Positions 1 through 5,790 of a DNA stretch of 5,790 nt are shown here, piece after piece. The notes beneath the pieces are model-generated. The model searched no databases, was not told the DNA's origin, and was given only the letters and a program-made list of their open reading frames with translations. The position numbers and the translations under genes are program-made. The stretch comes from Lentzea sp. GTDB taxonomy: Bacteria > Actinomycetota > Actinomycetes > Mycobacteriales > Pseudonocardiaceae. Each line of letters starts with the position of its first letter. Positions within the stretch are counted from its first letter, which is position 1. The stretch is from positions 1-5,790 of the forward strand of contig JASLAV010000474.1 in assembly GCA_030146905.1 (NCBI GenBank), in the 5' to 3' direction.

Positions 1-2
1 GG

Positions 3-1391
3 CCTGCTCCGCACATCCTGAAGGTCGACGTCGAGGGCACCGGATCGCTCGGACTGCTGGCTGCGGGGAAGATCGACCGCAACTACATGGGCCGGATGCA
101 GTCGATCGACTGGGAGGACCTCTACCCGCGGGGTTTCGCGCAGTTCCTCGAAACCTGCCGCGACATCTGGACCGCCGAACACGACTTCGTGCTGCTCGAC
201 AGCAGGACCGGCATCTCCGACATCGCGAGCATCTGCACGGCTCACCTGCCGGACCGGCTGGTCGTCGTGTTCACCGCCAACGACCAGAACCTCGACGAGG
301 TCGTCGACATCGCCCGGCGCGCCGACGACGCGAGGGACCGGATGCCCTACGACCGGCCTCGGCACACCGTGCTGCCCGTGCTGTCACGGCTGGACAACCG
401 GGTGGAGTACGAGCGCGCGGACAACTGGCAGCGCAAGTGCGCCAGGGTGGTCGCCCCGTTGTTCGAGAACTGGCTCGTCAAGAGCGTTCCCGAGGACCTG
501 ATGCTGCGGCATCTCACGGTTCCGTACGTCTCCTACTGGAGCTTCGGCGAGCAGCTGCCGGTGCTGGACGAGCCCGTCCCTTCCCCCGACCAGATCTCCT
601 ACGCGCTGGAGACCATCGCCGCGGTGATCGCGCAGGGGTTCGACCGGACGGACGTGCTGGAGGACAACCGCGACGCCTACGTCGCGGCGGCCCGCAACCA
701 CCACCGGGACTTCGACCTCGACCTGATGGTGTCCAGTCCCCGGAGGTTGCTGAAGGCCACCGAGGAGCTCATCGCCGAGCTGAACGCGCTGGGCGTGCGG
801 GCGGAGCGTTCGGTGTCCGGTGACCCGGAGATCCTGGAACAGGCGGGCGTGCCGGCGCAGCACCTGTGCCTCCTGGTCGACGGCGAGGTGAGCCGCTGGC
901 AGATCACCGAGGCGGAGCGCTTCCTGCGGCACGCGATCGGGCCGGAGGGCGAGCAGCGGCAGTTGTTCTGCGTGCTGTCGAGGAACACCGACCGTGACCA
1001 GCTGCCGGGCTTCCTGCGCAACCTGCGGCACCTGGAACTCGGCGCGCAGCCAGGGCTGGTCGCACGGCAGCTCCACACCCTCATCCAGGGCACCTCCGAC
1101 CACGAACCGAACGGCGACGCACTGCTGACGGCCGCGACCGCGTTGCGCGGCCTTCCCGAGCAGATGCCCTACGCCGGCCGATTCGCGCTCGCCCAGGAAA
1201 CCGTGCGTGGAATGACGTCGGCGCTCGACAGCGGTGACATGGAGCTGCTGCTCGACCACTCGGCTGATCTCGCGCTCATCAGCAAGGCGCACGGCAACGG
1301 CGCCCAGACCGCGATGCCACCGGAACTGCGGGCTGTGGTGACCGAACTGCTCGCCCGGATCGATCGACGACTCAACGCGTTCACCGACTGA
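3..1391 (+). CDS. KGGVGR-type ParA/SIMIBI-like ATPase with C-terminal TIR-like domain, 5' truncated by window edge
   Basis: The frame is open back to base 3 without a stop. The ATG at 87 is internal, because the residues before it (HILKVDVEGTGSLGLLAAG) continue the ATPase fold, so the true start and the P-loop lie upstream. Seen directly, numbering from the ATG at 87: IDWEDLY at 7-13, then a hydrophobic strand running into DSRTGI at 38-43, then VVVFTANDQN at 59-68. This IDWEDLY...DSRTG...FTAN series is the signature I know from actinobacterial KGGVGR-motif variant ATPases, relatives of ParA/MinD; the DSRTG aspartate would be the Walker B/switch II position. Residues about 208-320 look like a divergent TIR fold: a strand (FDLDLMVS), a helix, LGVRAE, a buried strand (HLCLLVD), then SRWQITEAERF, where W271 and E275 have the W-x3-E spacing of the TIR catalytic glutamate. 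The last ~95 residues are helical and unassigned. It is probably a cytosolic nucleotide-dependent switch or effector. It is the first visible gene of the operon, 13 bases before the next. The ATPase call is firm; the TIR-like call is moderate. Confidence 0.82.
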   Translation, partial: PAPHILKVDVEGTGSLGLLAAGKIDRNYMGRMQSIDWEDLYPRGFAQFLETCRDIWTAEHDFVLLDSRTGISDIASICTAHLPDRLVVVFTANDQNLDEVVDIARRADDARDRMPYDRPRHTVLPVLSRLDNRVEYERADNWQRKCARVVAPLFENWLVKSVPEDLMLRHLTVPYVSYWSFGEQLPVLDEPVPSPDQISYALETIAAVIAQGFDRTDVLEDNRDAYVAAARNHHRDFDLDLMVSSPRRLLKATEELIAELNALGVRAERSVSGDPEILEQAGVPAQHLCLLVDGEVSRWQITEAERFLRHAIGPEGEQRQLFCVLSRNTDRDQLPGFLRNLRHLELGAQPGLVARQLHTLIQGTSDHEPNGDALLTAATALRGLPEQMPYAGRFALAQETVRGMTSALDSGDMELLLDHSADLALISKAHGNGAQTAMPPELRAVVTELLARIDRRLNAFTD

Positions 1392-1397
1392 GGAAGG
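1391..1397 (+). promoter_or_regulatory. Ribosome binding site for the winged-helix gene
   Basis: AGGAAGG lies 7 bases before the ATG at 1405 and begins on the last base of the preceding stop codon. It supports the chosen start and tight co-expression with the upstream ATPase gene. No separate promoter fits in the 13-base gap. Confidence 0.7.
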
Positions 1398-1404
1398 CGG
1401 ACTG

Positions 1405-2010
1405 ATGCTGGAGAAGTACGGGCCGAACGCCAGGGCGGCACTGCTGCGGCTGATGCTGGAGAACCGGGCGATTCCGAACCCCGAACTGGTGGGTGACTAC
1501 AAGATCAGGCTCCAGCCGAAGGAGCGGGACGCGCTGAACTCCGACGGGCTTCTCCGGACGTCCAAGGAAGCCAGGCGGTTGGTGCACGAGATCACGGTCA
1601 AGGGACGCGAATGGTGCCGATCCGACCTGCGCGGAGGTGAGGCGCCGACGCGGTCGGGTCCGCTGGCTCGGGTGCACGCCGACATCTTGCAGTTCGTCCT
1701 CAAGTTCCTCGATGAGCGAGGTCTCCTGACCGAGGCCTTCAGCGTCCAGGACCTGGAGTCGCTGGTCCGGTCCGTCTACGAGGAACTGGCGGTCGAGCCG
1801 CAGGACTGGATCCGGCTCGCGCGCATCCGGCCACGGCTCAACGGCGCGGAGAAGAGCGAGGTCGACGAGACGCTGGTGAAGATGATGAAGACCGGGACCG
1901 TCCACCTGGCGCCGGAGTCCAACACCAAGGTGCTCACCGCCGAGGACCACGCCGCGGCCCTGCGGGTCGGCAGTGAGGACCTGCACCTCGTGGCGATGGA
2001 GGAGTCATGA
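1405..2010 (+). CDS. Small protein with probable tandem winged-helix domains, function unknown
   Basis: A 201-residue soluble protein with no signal peptide or membrane segment. I do not recognise a named family. Residues about 8-72 have the order helix (ARAALLRLMLE), helix (LQPKERDALNSDGLL), basic helix (SKEARRLVHE) and the ending ITVKGREW, which resembles the 'LTxKGRxW' wing of MarR/PadR-like winged-helix proteins. A linker around 73-90 is followed by a helical stretch, and residues about 135-198 look like a second winged helix: IRLARIRPRLN, SEVDETLVKMMKTGTVHLAP, then NTKVLTAEDHAAALRVG. The second half resembles the helix-plus-wing module often encoded beside large defence ATPases, which suggests a DNA-binding or adaptor partner for the following ATPase rather than an ordinary repressor; this is inference. 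The ATG at 1405 has a good ribosome binding site. The stop overlaps the start of the next gene (ATGA), indicating translational coupling and probably fixed stoichiometry. The coding assignment is strong; the fold call is moderate. Confidence 0.8.
   Translation: MLEKYGPNARAALLRLMLENRAIPNPELVGDYKIRLQPKERDALNSDGLLRTSKEARRLVHEITVKGREWCRSDLRGGEAPTRSGPLARVHADILQFVLKFLDERGLLTEAFSVQDLESLVRSVYEELAVEPQDWIRLARIRPRLNGAEKSEVDETLVKMMKTGTVHLAPESNTKVLTAEDHAAALRVGSEDLHLVAMEES
1998..2010 (+). promoter_or_regulatory. Ribosome binding site and ATGA stop/start overlap coupling genes 2 and 3
   Basis: GGAGGAG at 1998-2004 lies inside the end of gene 2, just before the ATG at 2007. ATG (2007-2009) and TGA (2008-2010) share bases as ATGA. 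This is the classic arrangement for termination-reinitiation coupling. It fixes the start of the large ATPase and argues that the two proteins are made together and may interact. Confidence 0.75.
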
Positions 2011-5000
2011 CCGCGCAGCTGCGGGAGGCGCTGGCCGCGTTGCGGTTCAACGCCGTCCTGACCCCGGACGACGTCTGGCGCACCTCGCCTTCTCACGTGG
2101 ACGGGCTGCACACCAAGGCCGAACACCGCATCAGGGCCGCCATCGCGGACGCGAGGGACAGCACCGGCTCCAACCCCGTCGGACTCGTCCTGCAGGGGCG
2201 CAAAGGGGTGGGGAAGACCCACCTGCTCGGCACGGTGCGCAGCATGGTGCAGGAGATCGGTGGTTACTTCTTCCTGATCGAGATCAGCTCGGCGGCGATG
2301 TTCTGGGACGACGTCGCCGAGGCCATGCGCAGTGAGCTGCTCAGGACTGGCGAGAGCGGCGAACTCCAGATCACCGTGTTGCTGCGGCAGCTGTGCCAAG
2401 GCGCTGCCGTGTCCGACGAAGTCACCAAGGCGATCGTCAACGAGGCACCGCTCAGCCCCGAACACCTCGATGCCCTCATCCACGGTCTGCGCAAAGTGGA
2501 TGCTCGGATCGCGACGGACTGCAACGCGGTGATCCGCGCTTTGGTGTTGTACGCGTCCAAGCACTCGTTGATCGGTCAGAGCTACCTCGAGGGACTCGAC
2601 GACGAGACGGACTCATACCGCGAGTGGGGCTTGCTGACGAGGACGAAGTCGGCGCGGCATGTGGTGCGGGACATCTCGCGGGTCCTCGCGATGACCGGCC
2701 CCTGCGTGGTCGCGATCGACCAGCTGGACACCGTGGTCAACAAGACCCAGGACCTCATCGAGGACGACCTCAGCCCGGAGGAGGCTGGTGAGCTCGCGCT
2801 CATCTCGGACGGGTTGATGCAGCTGCGCGAGATCACCCTGCGAACGCTGACGATCGTCGCGTGTCTGCCCACGACGTGGGTCAAGCTGCGCAAGGCGGCC
2901 AGTGACACGGTCGGTGACCGGTTCACGTTGACCCCGATCCTCGGCGCCATCACCGATCCCGCCATGGCCAGGACGCTGATCGAGAAACTGCTCGCGGTGA
3001 TCTACCAGAACCACGGGATCACGCCTCCCCATCCGACCTGGCCGGTGGCGGCGGAGGCGTTCGGCGAGGGCTGGCAGGCGGAGACCCCGCGCATGCTGCT
3101 CAAACGCCTGCACGCCCATGCGGAGACCTGCCTCCACGGCGAGATCCGGGAGCTCCGCTCGTTCCAGGAGCCCGAGCAGGAGGACACGCCCGCACCCGCG
3201 GTCGCCTTCACGCCGCCCAGTGCCGAACCGGACTACCTCGTCGAGCTCGATGCCAGGTTCACGCGGCTGCGGGAGAAGGCCGCGCTCGCCGCCGCCGACG
3301 TCAGGTCGCAGAACGAGGACGACGTCATGCCGGCGTTGCTGCTGGCGGGGTTGAGGTCGTGGGTCACCGAGATCGGCAACGACGACCTGGCCTGGCACCC
3401 CGAGCCCCAGTCGAAGGACAAGAGCCTGCACGCGAGCCTGCGGCACACCGTGGACGAGGAGCGCGACGTCGAGGAGCGCTGGGTCTTCCGGCTCATCGCC
3501 AGCGGACACGGCAACACGGTGCTGCGGAGGTTCCGGAACGCGCGTGCGGCGGCCGAGGACGGCCGTGGCCGGCACCTCGTCCTCATCCGCAACGGCCGCA
3601 AGGGCTGGAGCGGGGCGAAGACCAGGGGCGAGGTCGCGGAGTTCGTGAAGGGCGGCGGCAAGAGCATCGACGTGTCGGACGACGACCTGCGCACGTTCAT
3701 CGCCCTCAAGGAGATGTGGTCGTCGCAGTCGCACCAGCTGCTCGCCTGGCTGGTGGCGCGGAAACCGGCCAGCAGCAACACGTTCCTCAAGACGATCCTG
3801 CCGGATCCGGCGAGGACCACGAGCAGGAGCGGGCACCAGGAGACACGTCCTCCGCCGCGGCAGAAGGCGGAGACGCCGCAACCACGACCGACACCACAGC
3901 AGCCGCCGGAACAACGCGGGCAGTCCCCGCGGGACGGTGAGATCGTGCTCGGGATGGACGGGGAGATCCGGATCGAGCTGGAGTCGTTGCGCAAGCACGC
4001 GATCGTGTTCGCCGGGTCTGGTAGCGGCAAGACGGTGTTGTTGCGCCGGATCGTCGAAGAGTGTGCGTTGCAAGGGGTTTCGGCGATCGTGCTCGATCCC
4101 AACAACGACCTGGCGCGGCTCGGGGACGCGTGGCCCGAGCCGCCGGGGGAGTGGCGGGCCGGGGACGAGGCCAGGGCCGCCGAGTACCTGTCCGGCACCG
4201 AGGTTGTCGTGTGGACGCCCGGACGGGCCAGTGGGCGGCCGTTGGTGTTCCACCCGTTGCCCGATTTCGCCGAAGTCCGGGGGGACGAGGACGAGTTCGT
4301 CGCGGCGATCGAGGCCGCGGTGGCTCGGCTGGTGCCTCATGCCCGGATCGCCAACGAGACCAAGTTCGCCGTCAGGGGGCGGGCTGTGCTCAAGGAGGCG
4401 TTGAAGTACTACGCGCGCAACGATCGGCGGGATCTCAACGGGTTCGTGGACCTGCTCGCGGAGTTGCCGGACGGGGTGAGCAAGCTGAACTCGGCGGCCG
4501 CCACGGCCGCTGACCTCGCTGAGACGTTGCGGGCCGCCATGGTCAACGACCCCTTGCTCGGGGGGCAGGGGGAACCGACCGATCCCGGGGTGTTGCTCCA
4601 GCCGTCCGCCGGGCGGAAGGCGCGGATCTCGGTGATCAGTTTTGTCGGGTTGCCGTCCGACGAGCAGCGGCAGGGGTTCATCAGCCAGCTGCAGCTCGAG
4701 GTGTTCGCCTGGATCAAGCGCAACCCGGCGGTGGACCGGCCGCTCGGTGGGCTGATGGTGATGGACGAGGCGCAGACCATCGCGCCGTCCGGTGGGGTCA
4801 CGGCCAGTACGCAGACGACGATCCTGCTGGCGTCGCAGGCCCGGAAGTACGGGCTCGGGTTGTTGCTGGCCACGCAAGCGCCGAAGGGTGTGCACAACCA
4901 GATCACCGGTAACGCCACCACGCAGTTCTTCGGGCGGTTGAACAGTCCCGCGCAGATCGCGGCGGCCACCGAGATGGCTCGGGCCAAGGGGAGCTCCGTC

Positions 5001-5147
5001 GCGGACATCTCGCGGCTGGAGCGCGGGCAGTTCTACGTCACCGGAGACACGTTCGGGTTCCGGCGGATGCGGGCGCCGCTGTGCCTCAGTCACCACCCGC
5101 CCAGTCCGTTGCGGCTGGAGGAAGTGGTCGAGCGGGCCAGGAAGTGA
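2007..5147 (+). CDS. Two-ATPase fusion: ORC/STAND-like AAA+ module joined to a HerA/FtsK-like DNA translocase module
   Basis: A 1046-residue soluble protein. Domain order as seen: (a) residues about 40-375, an AAA+/STAND-like NTPase with Walker A GRKGVGKTH (64-72), Walker B VVAIDQLDT (234-242) and a sensor-like strand LTIVACLPTTW (281-291); (b) about 405-600, an alpha/beta region of unknown family, including RHLVLIRNGRKG and a GGGKSIDVSDDDL segment; (c) about 601-645, a Pro/Gln/Arg-rich linker; (d) about 646-1046, a HerA-type motor with Walker A AGSGSGKT (669-676), VLDPNNDLARL after the P-loop helix, Walker B LMVMDEAQ (916-923), the ATQAP motif (955-959) and a possible arginine finger in FFGRLNS (R977). 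HerA family motors are hexameric and pump DNA, usually with a nuclease or effector partner. The N-terminal module more likely senses or recruits. In module (a) the residue after the Walker B aspartate is Q239 rather than the usual acidic residue, so hydrolysis there may be altered. Codon choice changes sharply at the linker (GGG glycine and TTG leucine become common), hinting at a fusion of parts with different histories. It could instead be a regulatory, non-translocating ATPase. Coding and ATPase calls are firm; the defence role is inference. Confidence 0.88.
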   Translation: MTAQLREALAALRFNAVLTPDDVWRTSPSHVDGLHTKAEHRIRAAIADARDSTGSNPVGLVLQGRKGVGKTHLLGTVRSMVQEIGGYFFLIEISSAAMFWDDVAEAMRSELLRTGESGELQITVLLRQLCQGAAVSDEVTKAIVNEAPLSPEHLDALIHGLRKVDARIATDCNAVIRALVLYASKHSLIGQSYLEGLDDETDSYREWGLLTRTKSARHVVRDISRVLAMTGPCVVAIDQLDTVVNKTQDLIEDDLSPEEAGELALISDGLMQLREITLRTLTIVACLPTTWVKLRKAASDTVGDRFTLTPILGAITDPAMARTLIEKLLAVIYQNHGITPPHPTWPVAAEAFGEGWQAETPRMLLKRLHAHAETCLHGEIRELRSFQEPEQEDTPAPAVAFTPPSAEPDYLVELDARFTRLREKAALAAADVRSQNEDDVMPALLLAGLRSWVTEIGNDDLAWHPEPQSKDKSLHASLRHTVDEERDVEERWVFRLIASGHGNTVLRRFRNARAAAEDGRGRHLVLIRNGRKGWSGAKTRGEVAEFVKGGGKSIDVSDDDLRTFIALKEMWSSQSHQLLAWLVARKPASSNTFLKTILPDPARTTSRSGHQETRPPPRQKAETPQPRPTPQQPPEQRGQSPRDGEIVLGMDGEIRIELESLRKHAIVFAGSGSGKTVLLRRIVEECALQGVSAIVLDPNNDLARLGDAWPEPPGEWRAGDEARAAEYLSGTEVVVWTPGRASGRPLVFHPLPDFAEVRGDEDEFVAAIEAAVARLVPHARIANETKFAVRGRAVLKEALKYYARNDRRDLNGFVDLLAELPDGVSKLNSAAATAADLAETLRAAMVNDPLLGGQGEPTDPGVLLQPSAGRKARISVISFVGLPSDEQRQGFISQLQLEVFAWIKRNPAVDRPLGGLMVMDEAQTIAPSGGVTASTQTTILLASQARKYGLGLLLATQAPKGVHNQITGNATTQFFGRLNSPAQIAAATEMARAKGSSVADISRLERGQFYVTGDTFGFRRMRAPLCLSHHPPSPLRLEEVVERARK

Positions 5148-5148
5148 G

Positions 5149-5183
5149 AAAGGGCGGTGTCCCCAACGGGACACCGCCCTTTT
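5149..5183 (+). terminator. Intrinsic terminator, 15-bp perfect stem, possibly bidirectional
   Basis: Two bases after the stop of the large ATPase, bases 5149-5163 pair without mismatch with 5168-5182 around the four-base loop CAAC, and a run of four T ends the right arm (5180-5183). The matching A residues at 5149-5151 give a shorter T run on the opposite strand, so the same hairpin may also stop the converging minus-strand gene, whose stop codon is at 5188-5190. The strong GC core and close fit between two convergent stops make this the clear end of the plus-strand unit. Confidence 0.9.
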
Positions 5184-5187
5184 CGCG

Positions 5188-5790
5188 TCACGCGGTGAGC
5201 ATGTCCTCGATCCGTTGCCACAGCGTGGACAACTGGTCGGTCGAGCCGCCGAGGACGACGAAGTTCACGGTGTCGTCGCCGCGGACCTCGACCGCGTAGA
5301 CCGTGTTGTCCGCGCGTTCCACCCGCACCGCGACCGTCGTGTCGCCCAGGTGCATCGTGCCGGCGAGGCCGCGCTTGGCGAGCGCGGGTGACGCGGCGGC
5401 GAACTGCTCGGCCAGGGAACGCAACGCGTTGTTCCGGCTGGGCGCCGCGGGTTCCGGCTGTTTGATCGCGGCCACGAGGTCGGTGACGGGCACCCGGCCG
5501 TGACCCGCGGTCTCCGCGGCCTCGACGCGGGCCACGAGGGCGTCGACGAGGTGCTCGTCCGCGCGCAGGTGCGTCGACTCGGGGGCCTCACCGGTCAGCA
5601 CCGGCAGGACGTGCTCGTCGCTCGTGCTCACTTCATCCGCAGCGGACACGAACGGCACGAGGAAGCGCACCTCCGCCTCCGGCAGGTCGTTGCTCTCCAA
5701 CACGGTCAGGCCGCGCTGCCGGCACGCCTCGACCACCTCGTCGACCACGGCGCGCTGCTCCTCTGCGAACGACACGGCGATGTCGTAACT
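5188..5790 (-). CDS. TIR-like domain protein, compact/degenerate, 5' end beyond the window
   Basis: The frame stays open to the right edge. A GTG at 5775 could start a 195-residue protein, but the codons before it read SYDIA, so SYDIAVSFAEEQR is continuous. That is the first strand and helix of the actinobacterial TIR family that usually begins MSYDIAVSFAGEQR. No ribosome binding site precedes the GTG, so the real start is probably just outside the window. Seen: the opening strand, a helix, RGLTVLE, then VRFLVPFVSAAD (like ARYVVPFISAEY in the family), HVLPVLTGEAP (like YILPIL), and a closing helix LVDALVARVE, about residues 1-87 from the GTG. The stretch between the first two strands and VRFLVPF is much shorter than in family members, and no W-x3-E catalytic pattern is visible where expected, so it may lack NADase activity and act as a binding or scaffold module. 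Residues about 110-195 form a second, strand-rich domain (TTVAVRVERADNTVYAVEVRG) of unknown function. It converges on the operon terminator, so it is a separate transcription unit. The link with the operon is positional only. Confidence 0.75.
   Translation of the reverse strand, partial: SYDIAVSFAEEQRAVVDEVVEACRQRGLTVLESNDLPEAEVRFLVPFVSAADEVSTSDEHVLPVLTGEAPESTHLRADEHLVDALVARVEAAETAGHGRVPVTDLVAAIKQPEPAAPSRNNALRSLAEQFAAASPALAKRGLAGTMHLGDTTVAVRVERADNTVYAVEVRGDDTVNFVVLGGSTDQLSTLWQRIEDMLTA

Noticed and set aside
384..1292. Minus-strand open frame opposite the KGGVGR ATPase
   Set aside because: Low-information His/Val/Arg/Gln-rich composition, no ribosome binding site I could support, and it overlaps a clearly coding plus-strand frame.
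87..1391. ATG at 87 as the start of the first gene
   Set aside because: The upstream codons to base 3 are open and encode ATPase-like residues (VDVEGTGSLGLLAAG); starting at 87 would leave a SIMIBI ATPase without its P-loop. The gene is cut by the window edge.
3807..3941. Proline/glutamine-rich stretch as a possible repeat array
   Set aside because: No regular nucleotide or peptide repeat unit can be found; it reads as a low-complexity flexible linker between domains.
4560..4590. Cluster of G runs resembling a G-quadruplex
   Set aside because: Only three separate G runs with a long third gap, and the runs are explained by heavy GGG codon use in this half of the gene.
2613..5174. Very long open frame on the minus strand opposite the large ATPase (about 853 codons)
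   Set aside because: It is rich in Arg, Pro, Gly and Leu with no recognisable motif, and it mirrors a frame whose product has two full sets of ATPase motifs. Such antisense frames are common in high-GC genes.
5188..5775. GTG at 5775 as the start of the TIR-like gene
   Set aside because: The frame is open upstream and encodes SYDIA, completing the first TIR strand; no Shine-Dalgarno sequence precedes the GTG. The start is most likely beyond the window.
1..5790. FxSxx-COOH (Fxs) peptide system, which I recall can include KGGVGR ATPases and TIR-like proteins
   Set aside because: No small peptide gene ending in the FxSxx pattern, no radical SAM protein and no TPR protein is visible here; it cannot be excluded outside the window.

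Overview
The window looks like chromosomal accessory DNA from a high-GC actinomycete. The GC content is high, third codon positions are mostly G or C, one gene ends in GTG/ATG-type starts without leaders, and the protein families (KGGVGR-type ATPase, the 'SYDIAVSFA' TIR family) are typical of actinobacteria. Pseudonocardiales (Lentzea, Saccharothrix or Amycolatopsis-like) is a guess and cannot be proved from this stretch.

Layout: three tightly packed genes on the plus strand form one transcription unit. (1) From the left edge to 1391 is the C-terminal part of a ParA/SIMIBI-like 'KGGVGR-motif variant' ATPase, followed by what looks like a divergent TIR-like domain. (2) At 1405-2010 is a 201-residue protein of probable winged-helix character, 13 bases downstream. 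(3) At 2007-5147, overlapping gene 2 by ATGA, is a 1046-residue protein with two separate P-loop ATPase modules: an ORC/STAND-like AAA+ module at the N-terminus and a HerA/FtsK-like DNA-translocase module at the C-terminus. Between them lie an unassigned middle domain and a proline-rich linker. A perfect 15-bp hairpin with a short T run (5149-5183) ends the unit. On the minus strand, converging on that hairpin, is (4) a TIR-like protein (5188 to the right edge) whose start lies outside the window.

How they may work together (inference): HerA-type ATPases, ORC/STAND-like sensor ATPases and TIR domains are all recurrent parts of prokaryotic conflict and antiphage systems. A plausible model is a three-part unit in which the AAA+/HerA fusion senses or moves along DNA, the winged-helix protein links it to DNA or to a partner, and the KGGVGR ATPase acts as a regulated switch for its TIR-like domain. 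No classical nuclease, toxin or methylase is visible, so the effector is either the TIR-like domain, the unassigned middle domain of gene 3, or a gene outside the window. I do not recognise this exact arrangement as a named system. There is no gene-free stretch over 300 bases, and I see no RNA gene, CRISPR array or insertion sequence.
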